Shown: positions 51,495-62,221 of the stretch, one piece after another
How positions within the stretch are numbered: position 1 is the first letter of the stretch
How the letters are laid out: each line of letters begins with the position of its first letter
From: Nephrocerus scutellatus
Lineage: Eukaryota > Arthropoda > Insecta > Diptera > Pipunculidae
Direction of reading: 5' to 3'
Length of the DNA: 64,000 bases
Assembly (NCBI GenBank): GCA_947095585.1
Contig: OX352765.1
Location: forward strand, 64,481,425-64,545,424
Translations under genes and position numbers: made by a program
Notes under the pieces: model-generated
Told to the model about the DNA's origin: nothing
The model's database searches: none
What the model saw: only the letters and a program-made list of their open reading frames with translations

Positions 51495-52630
51495 ACCCCG
51501 GATAAAACTTATTGGAAACATCTATACAATAAGCTAAAAAACTTGCTGCAAGGTCTAAAAAATCGCGAAGCTTCCGCTTACCTTGAAGGCTTGACTGCCG
51601 ATAAGACTTTGAACTACTCGCTGTGGAAAGCTATGAAGTCCATAAAGAAACCCGTTATACACTCGCCACCGATAAGAAAAGCTTGCGGCGAGTGGGCAAA
51701 AGGAGACAAAGAGAAAGCGGATTCATTTGCCGAGCACTTAGAAGCAACGTTCAAGCCGTTTGACGGACAACCATTGACCGAAGATCCAAATGCCAGCACG
51801 GAAACCGACAACTTTAACATTAAAACCGTATCGCTGTCCGAACTTCGAGAGACAATAAGAAAGTTGAAAAATAACAAAACTTCACGCTATGATTTAATTA
51901 CGGGTGAAATCCCAAAGGAGTTACAACAAAAGCAATGGTCCAGCTTCTTTATATTATAAATGCTTCCTTCAGACTTTTGTATGCTCCGAGGTAATGGAAA
52001 ATCGCCGAAGTCATAATGGTTCCAAAACCTGGTAAATGTCCGAACGACAAAAAATCATATAGACCTATCTCGTTACTGCCAATAATATCTAATGTCTTTG
52101 AGAAACTTCTTCTTAAACGATTACAACCTCTTATTGAAGAAAGACGAGCCACCAATTCGGTTTTAATGTCAAACATTCCACAATTGAACAGGTTTATCGG
52201 ATAACGAATGTTATCAAAAAAGCCCTACAAGAGAAAAGGAGGTGTTCTAGCGCTTTTCTGGACGTATCTCAAGCCTAAGACAAGGTATGGCACGAAGACT
52301 GAAGAATATATATATGGAATCCTATCTTAAAAATAGGCTCTTTCGTGTTAGATACGGAACTGAGTACTCGAAGTTCAAAGAAATTCACGCTGGTGTACCG
52401 CAAGGTAGCACATTCCACAATTGATCAGGTTTATCGGATAACGAATGTTATTGAAAAAGCCCTTGAAGAGAAAATGATATGATCTAGCGCTTTTCTGGAC
52501 GTATCGCAAGCCTTCGACAAGGTATGGCACAAACAAAGGACTGAAGTATATATATATATATATGAAATCCTATCTTGACAATAGGCTCTTTGGTGTTAGA
52601 TACGGAACTGAGTACTCGAAGTTGGAAGAC
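51495..52630 (+). pseudogene. Jockey-clade LINE fragment with tandemly duplicated RT segment
   Basis: The linker frame 51450-51959 is LINE from about codon 16: NREASAYLEGLTADKTLNYS, GDKEKADSFAEHLEATFKPF, LSELRETIRKLKNNKTS. Then IMVPKPGKCPNDKKSYRPIS, LLPIISNVFEKLLLKRLQPL. The next RT segment (SAFLDVSQAFDKVWH region) occurs twice: 52174-52410 and 52411-52630, period 237 bp, the second copy better preserved. The palm motif is not reached. Confidence 0.8.
52174..52630 (+). repeat. 237-bp tandem duplication inside the LINE RT
   Basis: Both copies begin CATTCCACAATTGA and contain GGTTTATCGGATAACGAATG, GCGCTTTTCTGGACGTAT and TTAGATACGGAACTGAGTAC. Copies differ at about 20 sites plus small indels. 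A TA microsatellite expanded in the second (52547-52561). Confidence 0.85.
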
Positions 52631-52635
52631 ACACG

Positions 52636-52760
52636 TTAAATAAAACAACCCATAAAAATTAAATTTTTTTTTTGTAAATCTCTAATCGGGGTTACTCAAT
52701 GTGCAGTTTGAATAAAATCGGGTAAATTTTTTAAAATTTTTGTTAGGGAGCCCCCCGAAA
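52636..52760. repeat. unnamed repeat family X, copy 2
   Basis: AACAACCCATAAAAATTAAA (52645) is the reverse complement of an end at 54205-54230. CAATGTGCAGTTTGAATAA and GAGCCCCCCGA match 44527-44580. Noncoding. Confidence 0.65.
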
Positions 52761-52769
52761 GATAAGTTC

Positions 52770-53310
52770 TTTGATAAAGAAATGTTTGAGGAGGCCATAA
52801 ACACCTAAAAAATCGACTGAGAACTAACTGCTTACAAGCCCGGCGCAGCGTTTAAGAAGGGGAACCGATTTCCAAGAACGAAAGCAAGTCAAAATGATTT
52901 AAAGAACTATGTGATGAGGTGAACATCAATCCTTGCATGCAACAGTGTCTAGATGAAGGAGTTTTCCCTGAATCTTGGAAGCTGCAACATTTAGTACTGC
53001 TGCCAAAGGGAAACAAGCCACATAGGAAGCCATCATCTTACCGACCTATATGCCTACTCGATACAATTGGAAAGATACTAGAGCGGATTATATATGGCAG
53101 ATTGTTTAATATAGCCCATGATAAAGGAGCACTGTTAGATCAGCAGTTCGGATTTCGAAAATCGCGCTCGACCGTCGACGCCATAAAAAGGGTGGTCGAC
53201 ATAGCAAAGAAAGCGATAGAAGAAGAAAGGTGGCGATGGGGCACCAACGAATATTGTGCAGTAGTGACACTGGACAAAAAAAAACGCCTTTAACTCCCCA
53301 AATTGGCCCT
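52770..53310 (+). pseudogene. R1-clade LINE RT fragment
   Basis: The frame 52919-53293 carries CLDEGVFPESWKLQHLVLLP, KPSSYRPICLLDTIGKILER, QQFGFRKSRSTVDAIKRVVD and GTNEYCAVVTLD, the order and spacing of R1-type RT motifs. A frameshift in an A-run near 53280 precedes NAFNSPNWP. It then ends before the palm motif. It is not in ribosomal DNA. Confidence 0.8.
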
Positions 53311-54150
53311 CAATAAAAATATCATCATCATATTTGGCTCTACAACCGGTGTCCTGGTTCTGGGTTCCGCAAAAAATCTCGTAGGCTTGGCCTATGGAAC
53401 AATCACTGGATTGTGCATGCATGCATGCATGTGTCGTGTATATACCAATACAGTTATTGGTGGTATAAATTGAAACAGTGACTTTTCAACTGTTTTTGAA
53501 CTCGCCGATTGATTTAGTAACGAAAGTAATAAAAACAAAAACTTAAGGCAAAAAAGGGCATTTTACTTGCGGTTGGTTTCTTTCTTTTTTTTATTAAATT
53601 CTCTATATTAACTTCACTTGCCCGTGGATCGTCGGTCGCCTGTCGTGGATTCTTGCGATCGGCCGCAAGGCTCTTATACATTTTTTAAATATCTATACTG
53701 GCATCAGATATTCGTCGCCCTTTATGGACTGTGTGCGGTGTGTGCTGCGCAGTCGGCTGCGCTGCATGGTTTTGGTGGTAGAGAGAGAGAGAGAAATCTT
53801 AGCTCACGCACAAATGAACCCAGCAAATGAAACGAGACATAAATGTTTTATGCTTAATTCAACTTACATTTTTATTTACTGAATTTTATTTTTATTGATG
53901 TCGTTTTTTGTTGTCGATATCAACTTACAGATAGAACAACAAGTTTTCGCAATATTCTGTCATTTCGCGTTTTCATAAATTAGTTCAGCGCAGTCAAAGA
54001 GTTCTGAAGATAAATGTTCGTGTTTCTTATTCGCTCAGAGTATGAGCGTGCTCTAAGTGCTCAGAATAAAATGATCTGAGCATTTTCAATTTTAACATCT
54101 GATGTCAAATGTCTGTTTCGATGATTTTCTCCTACAATAAAAAAAAATGG
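53311..54150. other. no gene; simple repeats and possible LINE tail
   Basis: ATCATCATCATATTTGGCTC (53320) resembles LINE 3' ends with ATC tails; the identification is weak. GCATGCATGCATGCAT at 53416-53431 and a GA-run near 53780. A possible LTR around 53580-54100 was considered but has no partner. Confidence 0.35.
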
Positions 54151-54154
54151 CCCA

Positions 54155-54240
54155 GGATCGAGGGGCTCTCATATCAATTTCTGCGATTAGAGAATTTAGA
54201 TGAAAAATTTTAATTTTTATGGGTTGTTTTTTGGTGTGTA
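54155..54240. repeat. unnamed repeat family X, copy 3 (inverted)
   Basis: The reverse complement contains AACAACCCATAAAAATTAAA, CTCTAATCG and GAGAGCCCCTCGATCC, matching copies at 52640 and 44565 in opposite orientation. Confidence 0.6.
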
Positions 54241-54269
54241 AAGTTTTTTTTAGAAATTATGGGAAAAGG

Positions 54270-56590
54270 CAAAACTTTGCAAATGTCCAATACCATAGGA
54301 AATCCTTATCGGTCAAAGAAGACAGAGTCGCTACTTATAAAAAAAATGTACCTGATTAAAGGCAGGAATTTGCAGAGAAGGATGCAACAATCATTTCCTA
54401 CGAATCCAAACTAAAAGACGAAGAATTAGATAGTTTGAGAACTCAGGTGGAAATTTTACAATACACAAGTCAGAATGCAGCAAGACTAACGGCTGAAAGT
54501 TTTTCTTTTACCGACGTCGAACTGTCTCTGCAAAAATTTAGCGGACAGGTCGGTGGAATTGATGTCAAATCGTGGATCGAAGATTTTGAAAATGCAGTTA
54601 AAATTTTAATTGGACAGAAATCAAGAGAATCGTTTTCGGGAAAAGATTTTTTTTACTCGAAAAATTTAACGTACGGCGAAACAGTGCAGACTTGCATGAG
54701 ATGTTACGTGCAAGGAAAAAAAGAGCTCCGAAACAATTTATGAATATTTTTTGGTGGTCAGGGAATCGGCCAGGCTAGGGGCACTAGAAGACGAAGATGT
54801 TATAAAGTACACTATCGATGGAATTGATGACGATGAGAGGAACAAATTCGTACTTTTAAAGAAAAGCTTGCATCCATTCTAAAGTTATTGAAAAGACACA
54901 AAGTAAGAACAAGCAGGCCACCAGGAACAATGCAAATAGTGCTCCAAGGTCCTCTAGTGTTGGCGGGGTCAGAGAAAAGCTTTGTTGCGGAGAAAAAAAT
55001 TTTTCGCTAGGGATTGTATACACAAGGCTGGAGTAAAAATACTTTCGTTGCAATTCTTTTTGGGATAAGAGCGCGAGTTGCCCACAAAAAGGCAGAAACA
55101 GCAACGCAATGTTGAAATTGACGAAACAATGCCGAAAGCTGTTAGGTTTAGTGGAGGTAACTTAATTGCACTGATCGACACAGGGACTGATATAAAGTCG
55201 TTCTTTGGGATACCTGCGAATAGGCTACCCGATAAAATTCTGTGGAATAGGATCAGACAGATCAAAACTCTTGGATTATTCAATGCTGAGTTTGAAGTCG
55301 ATAGTTTTAAAATATTCGACAAAGTGCAGGTGGTTGATCAACCCGTCTACCAAAAAAAGTTATTATAGGGAAAACCATGTTGAATCAGGTAGGAATTAGA
55401 TTGTTACCAATTGAACAAGGATCGTTTTTCATGCAATACGACACGGAGTATGAGATTAGTCTTGTGCACCTCACTAGCGAAGAACGCAAGCGGCCGGTAT
55501 GGCATTGTCACGAATTTTGGCCAAGGAGTAGTTAATGTAAATATTAGTATCGAAATAAAAATCGTTTTTAAAGACGAAACACTGCTTAGTCAGCCTCCTT
55601 GAAGCCTCGATGAAAACGAACTACAAGTGGATAGGAAGCAAATCGACTATTGGCTAAAAGACGGTATCGTTGCTCACAGTAATTCTGAATTTGCAAGCCC
55701 GATAGCATTGGTAAATAAAAAAGATGGGAGCAAGATGATATGTGTCCACTATTGACAATTAAATAAGGAGATCTTGCGAGACCATTATCCTCCTCGGTTG
55801 ATTGAGGACACTATAGATCACCTGTCCAAGTCGAGAGTTTTTATAACCTTAGATCTGAAGAATGGTTTTTTTCACATGTCAGTAGCCATGCACGGGTATG
55901 GTGCAATACTATTGCAAAAAAATGACAATGGTACTTAGCTACACTCGGTGTATTTTCTAAGTCGGAAGACGTCTACTACAGAACAAAATTACCGCTGTTA
56001 TGAGTTGGAAGTTCTAGCAGTCGTAACAGCTATGAAGAAGTTCTGTGTTTATTTTTTGGATATCAAATTTAAGCTTTAAGCAGACTGTGCAGCTTTCAAA
56101 TGCACTACGAACAAGAAATATATTACTCCAAAGATATGTCCAAAGTAAAGATAATACTCTGAATGCTAATTTTGAAATACTCAAGCACGAAGAATTTGAT
56201 GACTATGTTGTCTAACAAGCTGCGTTGTTTAAGTATGAAGATGGTGTAAAGCTTCTTGTTGTTCTTAAACAGATGCAGACATAAGTTATTCGTTTTGCCC
56301 ATGATAAATATCACTTTGGCACAAAGAAACAACAATTTTTTATACCAAAGCTAAGGAAAAACATTGAGGAGTTGTCGGTATGCATGACATGACAAATGAC
56401 ATGACGGATCGGAAAGAGGGAGGTTTGCATCCGATTCCGAAGGACCGCGTCCCATTAGAAACATGGAGGAAACATAGAAACATCGAGGACCTATGACGCA
56501 GACGAAAAAGGGTTATCGACATATACTGGCAATAATCGATGAATTCAGTACGTTTATATGGATCGATGGTTCCGACGAGTCCCAATAAAT
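54270..56590 (+). mobile_element. degenerate Ty3/Gypsy element, RT core deleted
   Basis: Gag frame 54435-54743 (LQKFSGQVGGIDVKSWIEDF). Protease frame 55078-55368 with the LIDTGTDIKSF active site. RT fingers VDRKQIDYWLKDGIVAHSNS and LVNKKDGSKMICVHY near 55630-55755, then FITLDLKNGFFHMSVA near 55840-55885. It jumps straight to RNase H MHGYGAILLQK and ELEVLAVVTAMKKFCVYFLD near 55895-56060. Integrase remnants are unreadable beyond a few words. Many stops. Resembles mdg3/micropia-like elements, but the clade is uncertain. Confidence 0.75.
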
Positions 56591-57029
56591 ATAAATAATA
56601 ATATAACTAGAGTAGCTTTCACCCTTAAGATTAAAATTAGAGATAGATTCCCCTGTCGTAAGAAACCTTTTAAGTGAGAGAAGCGTCTTTAATATAAGAA
56701 AACGAAATCTGTATTGTCAAGTTTACCGAGGCGGTTAAACTGTCAGGACGGCCGAGTTATAGCATCGAGACGAAAAAGAACAAAAGACGAACGAAGCGCA
56801 AACGAACATCAACTACACCAGCAGTGAAGGCATTTGTGAAGAGATGTCCGAGTGTACATAAGGGTATTTTACAATAACCAAGCAGACACGATTGATACGA
56901 AGAATACGAAAAAACTCAATTAAATTAAATAAATCTAAAAATTGTTAATTGTTCAACAAATATATTTTTAAGTGCATGTTAAATCTGCAATATAATATAA
57001 ATTTTAATAAAGTATTCAAATTTAGTTAA
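56591..57029. other. possible 3' part of the preceding Gypsy element
   Basis: Contains TGTCAGGACGGCCGAGTTAT near 56740, a phrase that in Gypsy elements often lies near the end of the internal region, and AATAAA near 56928. No LTR pair could be established. Confidence 0.35.
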
Positions 57030-57779
57030 AAAAAACAATATTTTTAATTTCAAAATGAATATCTTTATTATTTGAGTATTAAGACTAGAGCTTCGGATCC
57101 CTTACCACTGGTGGGGGGAAATCGTCAGCTGTAAATGGTGACTGCTTAAAGACTGAATTAATTGAGATCAAGCGATCCCTTTTTATAGTGCTTAATTGCT
57201 AACGCAGCATTTTGACTGCGGCGATACTCTTTGTATCGTTTACATTTATTGGTTGAACTTAAAGTCCAGGGTTTGTTCATCTTGGTTTGTTGGTATTTGT
57301 TGGGGCGTACAGGATGGCTCTGACATAACATATATTTATTTATATTTAGTTCTATTTATTGCTGGGCTCAGTCTTAATGCATTCATTAAATGACGCACTC
57401 TCTCGTTGGCCACGGATTTTCCTCCGGGCGGGTTGGGAGTTATACCGCTCCTACTCAGTCGTCAGAGCCCACACGAGCAAGGTTTTCCATGCACGAGAGT
57501 GTAATGGACCTATGGGTGGTTTCATATGACAGCTGTTTCGTGCGTGCACGCCTAGCGGATGCGCTAACTAGCTCGTCGGATTGGGGTGGGTCTTGGCCCG
57601 TCAACTGTTCACGCCATACACAAATGATTATTTGCGTGCACATCGCGATACGACCCGATTTTAGTAGAGACACAATAAAAAATACCAGGAACCAACGATG
57701 AGGCGACCGGATCTGAACTCAATAAAAAGAATTTTCCGTTTCGTGTGAACGTTATAAAATTACTTATTTTATTATTGGG
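57030..57779. other. unassigned, perhaps a solo LTR
   Basis: Has ACAATAAAAAATACCAGGAA near 57670, followed by CGATGAGGCGACCGGATCTG, which could be an LTR end with poly-A signal next to a primer site. A 103-codon frame (57390-57701) is low-complexity and overlapped by an opposite frame; not called. Confidence 0.3.
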
Positions 57780-58866
57780 AAATTAGGTGATCAGAAAACT
57801 GCAATACAATTAAGAAGTATTAGTTGTAATTATAATTCTTTCAGGTCACAGATATTGTACTTATGTAATTAGATGATTGCTTATGTCCTGATGGTATATG
57901 CGTATGTACTACGAAAACTCAAAGAAGAATAAGAATTATTAATTACAATTACAACTGATTTAGTTTGCAGATAATGTACTTAGATACGTTGATAATTGCT
58001 TATATCCTAATGATATAAGATAATTTAATAACAAAACCAAAAGAAAATAAAGAATATCAATTATAATTACAAATGTTTTCGTTTGCATATAATTTAATTA
58101 GGTATATAGGCAATCGCTTATATCCTAATGATATAAGATAATTTAATAATAAAACCAAAAGAAAATAAAGAATATCAATTATAAATACAAGTGTTTTCGT
58201 TTGCATATAATATAATTAGGTGCTTATATCAAAATGATATATGCGTATATAACACGAAACCCCAAAGAAAGTAAGAATTATCAATTATAAATATAACTGT
58301 GATATAAGGGTATTTAATACGAAGATTAATGGTAAGTTAAAAAGTATAAATCTTAATTAAAATTCTTTCAGGTTGCATATAACGTACTTAGGTAAGTAAC
58401 TATATGATTGCTTATATCCTAATGATATATGCGTATGTAATACGAAAACCAAGAGAAAGTAAGAATTATCAATTATAATTATAACTGTGATGTAAGGGTA
58501 TTTAATACGAAGATTAATGGTAAGTTAAGAAGTATAAATCTAAATTATTATTCTTTCTGGTTGCTTATAATGTACTTAGGTAAGTATATGATTGCTTATA
58601 TCCCAATGATATATGCGTATATAACACGAAAACCCAAAGAAAGTAAGAATTATCAATTATAATTATAACTGTGATATAAGGGTATTTAATACGAAGATTA
58701 ATGGTAAGTTAAGAAGTATAAATCTTAGTTATAATTCTTTCAGGTTGCATATAATGTACTTAGGTAAGTATATGATTGCTTATATCCTAATGATATATGC
58801 ATATATAACACGAAAACCCAAAGAAAGTAAGAATTATCAATTATAATTATAACTGTGATATAAGGG
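57780..58866. repeat. AT-rich satellite, 184-bp and about 120-bp unit forms
   Basis: The word GATTGCTTATATCC recurs at about 57877, 57994, 58114, 58222, 58406, 58590 and 58774. The first intervals are about 110-120 bp, the last two exactly 184. The long form adds a segment (GGGTATTTAATACGAAGATT and following) that the short form lacks. No coding potential. Array polarity matches 63613-64000. Confidence 0.9.
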
Positions 58867-59043
58867 TTGTATGTGTTTTTTGCAGAGTATTTGACGATTT
58901 GTTTCCACCCTTTTAAATAACAAAAACCACAACTTAAATAGTATATAATTTAATTTAATTGCGATTATTGATTACTGCTTAAACAAGTAGAAAAAAAAGG
59001 TTCAGCTCTGTTCGCTTTGTTTTCTTGTTCTGGATATTTTCTT
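58867..59043 (-). other. 3' untranslated end of the BEL/Pao element
   Basis: On the minus strand a purine run AAAAGGGTGGAAACAAATCG may be the polypurine tract. About 40 bp of possible LTR follow before the satellite. No second LTR is available to confirm it. Confidence 0.4.
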
Positions 59044-61323
59044 TTAAGAACTTTGTTTCTTAATAATTAGCTGAACTAGCTTTGTAACAGGACGTCGAAT
59101 TTCAGATTTTGCTGTCTTCAAAGTGACTACTCGTGTGATCCCATCAGTTCCTGGGTGGATTGTAGTTATTCTGCCTCGTGCCCATTGGCTTGGATACAAA
59201 TTATCTTCTCGTATAAGAACCAGATCGCCAACCTCAAACTCATGATGCTTTGACTTCCACTTGTATCGTTGTTGCAGTGAAGTAAGATAGTCCAGATGCC
59301 ATCGATTCCAAAAACCTTGAATTCGTTGCTGAATGTTTTGCCATCTTGATAATTTGTTTTCTGCAAAATCGTCTAGCTTCGGTTCCGGAATTGTAGTCAA
59401 GTGCTCTCCGATTAAGAAATGTCCCGGTGTTAAAATTTCTAAATCATCTGGATCATCATTTATCTTACATAGGGGCCTTGAGTTGAGGAGTGATTCAATT
59501 TGTGTGAGCAATGTTGTCATTTCCTCAAATGTAAGGTTTACATTCGTAACCCGGGTTAGATGGTATTTAAACGACTTCACCGACGCTTTCCACAGTCCAC
59601 CAAAGTGTGGAGCATGCGGAGGGTTGAACTTGAAAATAATGCTTTTCTGCAATAGAAAATCAGAGATTAATGTGCTTTTTGACTGCATTAGAATTTGCTG
59701 TTTCAATTTTTTAAGTTCTCTATTAGCACCAATGAAGTTAGACCCGTTGTCACACCAGATTTGTTCAGGAACTCCTCTTCTCGAGACGAACCTTTTCAGT
59801 GCAGCCAGAAACGCCTCCTTGTCAAGACTGCTTACAACCTCTAAATGGACTGCCTTTACTGCTAAGCATACAAAAACTGCCACATATGCCTTTTCGCTCG
59901 GAGCGTTTTTCCTTTTTCCCGTTTTGATATATAGTGGCCCAGCATAGTCAAGACCTGTTTTAGAGAACGGGCGTGCTTGATTGCATCGTTCTGCGGGTAA
60001 ATCAGCCATCTTCTGCCCTGTGTTGTGGAATCGATAGCGAATGCATCTTACGCATGATTTTATGCAATGTTTGATGGTATGCCTTGCCCCTATTATCCAA
60101 TACTTGCTACGAATGACGCTTAACATCAATGTGTTGCTGGCATGCATATGGTTCACATGAACATCTCGCACTATGAGATCGCAGAGGATGTGGTTTTTTG
60201 GCAGAATTACTGGATGTTTGGCGGAGTAAGATAAAGATGACTTACGCAATCGTCCACCTACCCGAAGTAATCCATGGGAATCGATAAAGGGATCGAGTGA
60301 TGATAAAAGGTGACTGGTTGGCAACGGAGGCCTTTTATTGAGAACTACTAATTCCTTACTGAAAGCCGCCTTTTGAACATTACGAAGAATGAGAAATTCA
60401 GCATCGTTGATCTCAGAGAGAGTGACTGTATTCTTCTCCTCGTGCTTTAAGGTGCTTCTGTGCCGTCCAAACCTTAAAACGTACACCATAATTTTTCGAA
60501 TTTTGAACCAGAATGAAACTTTTGTCAGTAAATTCAATACAATGTCGTCATTGTCTCTTAGTTCCATTAGCACGTTCATATATTTGGACCTTTCTTCTGA
60601 ATTTATGTCGTCTGCACTTATGGGTTTTGATTTAGAAGCTGGCCAGGCTTGTTCATTTTCGCTCAGCCAAGATGGGCCATGCCACCATAATTGCGACCTT
60701 GAGAGTGCTTGTGGTTTTACCCCTCTGGATATCATATCAGCTGGGTTATGGTTTGACTGCACATGATGCCATTTGCTCCTTGGTATTGTCTCCAGAATCA
60801 TTGCAGTTCTATTGCCTACGAAGCTTTTCCAACGCCGCGGAACATCAGAGAGCCAATGGAGAACTATCATTGAATCCGTCCAAGCGAATATGTCTACGTT
60901 CTCATAAGACAAAGACTTGATGCAGAATTTGATAGCCTTGCATAACAGGACTGCTCCACAGAGTTCTAGTCTAGGTAATGATACCTGTTTTATTGGTGAC
61001 ACCTTATTCTTTGCGTATATTACATTTGCGGTAATTTCTCCATTGTCACTGACAGCTCGTAGATAAATGACACTGCCGTAAGCTGCTTCTGAAGCGTCAC
61101 AAAATGCATGCAACTGAAGCTGTTTGGGCCTTGGCAAGTTAGTCAGCCGTCGGGGTATCTCAATAGTTTCCAGTTCTGGTAGTGATTTGTAAATAGTTTG
61201 CCATGAATTCATGATGACAGTGGGCAATTCGGCATCCCATTCAATATTGATAAGCCATATTTTTTGTAATAATATTTTAAATAAAATTATTACGGGGGCA
61301 AGCCAGCCCAGAGGATCATACAC
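59044..61323 (-). CDS. pol: BEL/Pao pol: RNase H and integrase, 759 codons
   Basis: An uninterrupted frame beginning with the RT-connection signature YDPLGWLAPVIILFKILLQK, diagnostic for BEL/Pao. RNase H: LHAFCDASEAAYGSVIYLRA, SLPRLELCGAVL, FAWTDSMIVLHWL. Integrase zinc domain: HVNHMHASNTLML with SCVRCIRYRF. Catalytic triad: FSKTGLDYAGP, IWCDNGSNFIGANREL and HFGGLWKASVKSFK. The C-terminus has WKSKHHEFEVGDLVLIREDN and GRITTIHPGTDG. All domain residues look intact. The true protein begins upstream in another frame; the break is near 61355. Confidence 0.9.
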   Translation of the reverse strand: MYDPLGWLAPVIILFKILLQKIWLINIEWDAELPTVIMNSWQTIYKSLPELETIEIPRRLTNLPRPKQLQLHAFCDASEAAYGSVIYLRAVSDNGEITANVIYAKNKVSPIKQVSLPRLELCGAVLLCKAIKFCIKSLSYENVDIFAWTDSMIVLHWLSDVPRRWKSFVGNRTAMILETIPRSKWHHVQSNHNPADMISRGVKPQALSRSQLWWHGPSWLSENEQAWPASKSKPISADDINSEERSKYMNVLMELRDNDDIVLNLLTKVSFWFKIRKIMVYVLRFGRHRSTLKHEEKNTVTLSEINDAEFLILRNVQKAAFSKELVVLNKRPPLPTSHLLSSLDPFIDSHGLLRVGGRLRKSSLSYSAKHPVILPKNHILCDLIVRDVHVNHMHASNTLMLSVIRSKYWIIGARHTIKHCIKSCVRCIRYRFHNTGQKMADLPAERCNQARPFSKTGLDYAGPLYIKTGKRKNAPSEKAYVAVFVCLAVKAVHLEVVSSLDKEAFLAALKRFVSRRGVPEQIWCDNGSNFIGANRELKKLKQQILMQSKSTLISDFLLQKSIIFKFNPPHAPHFGGLWKASVKSFKYHLTRVTNVNLTFEEMTTLLTQIESLLNSRPLCKINDDPDDLEILTPGHFLIGEHLTTIPEPKLDDFAENKLSRWQNIQQRIQGFWNRWHLDYLTSLQQRYKWKSKHHEFEVGDLVLIREDNLYPSQWARGRITTIHPGTDGITRVVTLKTAKSEIRRPVTKLVQLIIKKQSS

Positions 61324-62183
61324 CTTGGATGCTGTTGAGAGTATCCTTCGCTTGGTCCTGGTCTGATGTTTTCGTCCTCCCGATGAACACTAAATGAAAA
61401 TGTATCTGATTGTGCATTCCATCTAATTCCCAACGTTTTAATTGATACGTCGTCTTCGATCAACTTTGCACTAAGATGAATTTCGTGACGGGAAAAGGAA
61501 TTCATTAATTGCTGAGAGTTAGATTTCCACTTACGAAGGTTAAACCCACTATTACTTAGAATCTGCCCAAGCTGTTCCCTTAATTGTATGGCCTCTGCAA
61601 TGCTGTCACATCCGGTTAGCATGTCATCAACATAGAAATCATTATTGATGACATGTACTGCTCTTGGATAAAGTTGGTGGAAGTTCTCGGTGGATTTCTT
61701 TAGAGATTTTACTGCTAGGTATGGTGCACAAGCTGTACCGTAGGTCACGGTGTTCAATTTGTAGGTTTTGGGCTGCTCAGTTGGCTTCTCACGCCACAAT
61801 ATTAGTTGAAAGAGGGCATCGTCAGAGGTTACATCAATTTGACGATACATTTTCTCTATATCTGCTACTAAGGCTATTACATGCTTTCGGAATCTAAGAA
61901 TTATTGTTGATAGGTCTGTTTGAATGTTTGGGCCAGTTTGAAGGACATCATTGAGAGATACCTGTGTACTCGTTTTGCAAGAGGCATCAAACACGACTCT
62001 TAATTTTGTGGTACTGCTGCTGAACTTAAAAACAGCATGATGTGGTAGATAGTATTTAGCATCGTCTAGATCAGGAACTTCGTTTGATGGAATAAAAGTC
62101 ATATGACCTAGCGTGCTGTATTCATTCATGAAAGATTGGTATGAGTCAAAGAATGATGATGAATTTGCAAATTTTCGTTCCAT
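61290..62183 (-). CDS. pol: BEL/Pao pol: reverse transcriptase, 297 codons (frame-separated)
   Basis: RT motifs: HMTFIPSNEVPDLDDAKYYL, LPHHAVFKFSSSTTKLRVVF (substrate-binding start), VSLNDVLQTGPNIQTDL, IEKMYRQIDV, TYGTACAPYLAVKSLKK and catalytic FYVDDMLTGCDS near residue 180. The frame ends wrongly (PRCMILWAGLPP) after a one-base shift near 61355; the correct continuation is the 61323-59044 frame. Upstream it continues in frame to about 62235 without a Met; another single frameshift separates it from the gag-protease frame. Confidence 0.88.
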   Translation of the reverse strand: MERKFANSSSFFDSYQSFMNEYSTLGHMTFIPSNEVPDLDDAKYYLPHHAVFKFSSSTTKLRVVFDASCKTSTQVSLNDVLQTGPNIQTDLSTIILRFRKHVIALVADIEKMYRQIDVTSDDALFQLILWREKPTEQPKTYKLNTVTYGTACAPYLAVKSLKKSTENFHQLYPRAVHVINNDFYVDDMLTGCDSIAEAIQLREQLGQILSNSGFNLRKWKSNSQQLMNSFSRHEIHLSAKLIEDDVSIKTLGIRWNAQSDTFSFSVHREDENIRPGPSEGYSQQHPRCMILWAGLPP

Positions 62184-62221
62184 TGCTATTAGGCGCTGAT
62201 ATGCTGCTTGAAACGAGCTGC

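Noticed and set aside
52770..53310. R1 element as evidence of ribosomal DNA
   Set aside because: No 28S sequence is adjacent; it is a dispersed, truncated RT fragment.
53580..54100. LTR of the Gypsy element at 54270
   Set aside because: No second copy downstream and no recognisable primer site at its edge.
57390..57701. 103-codon plus-strand frame
   Set aside because: Low-complexity composition, an opposite-strand frame over the same place and no domain.
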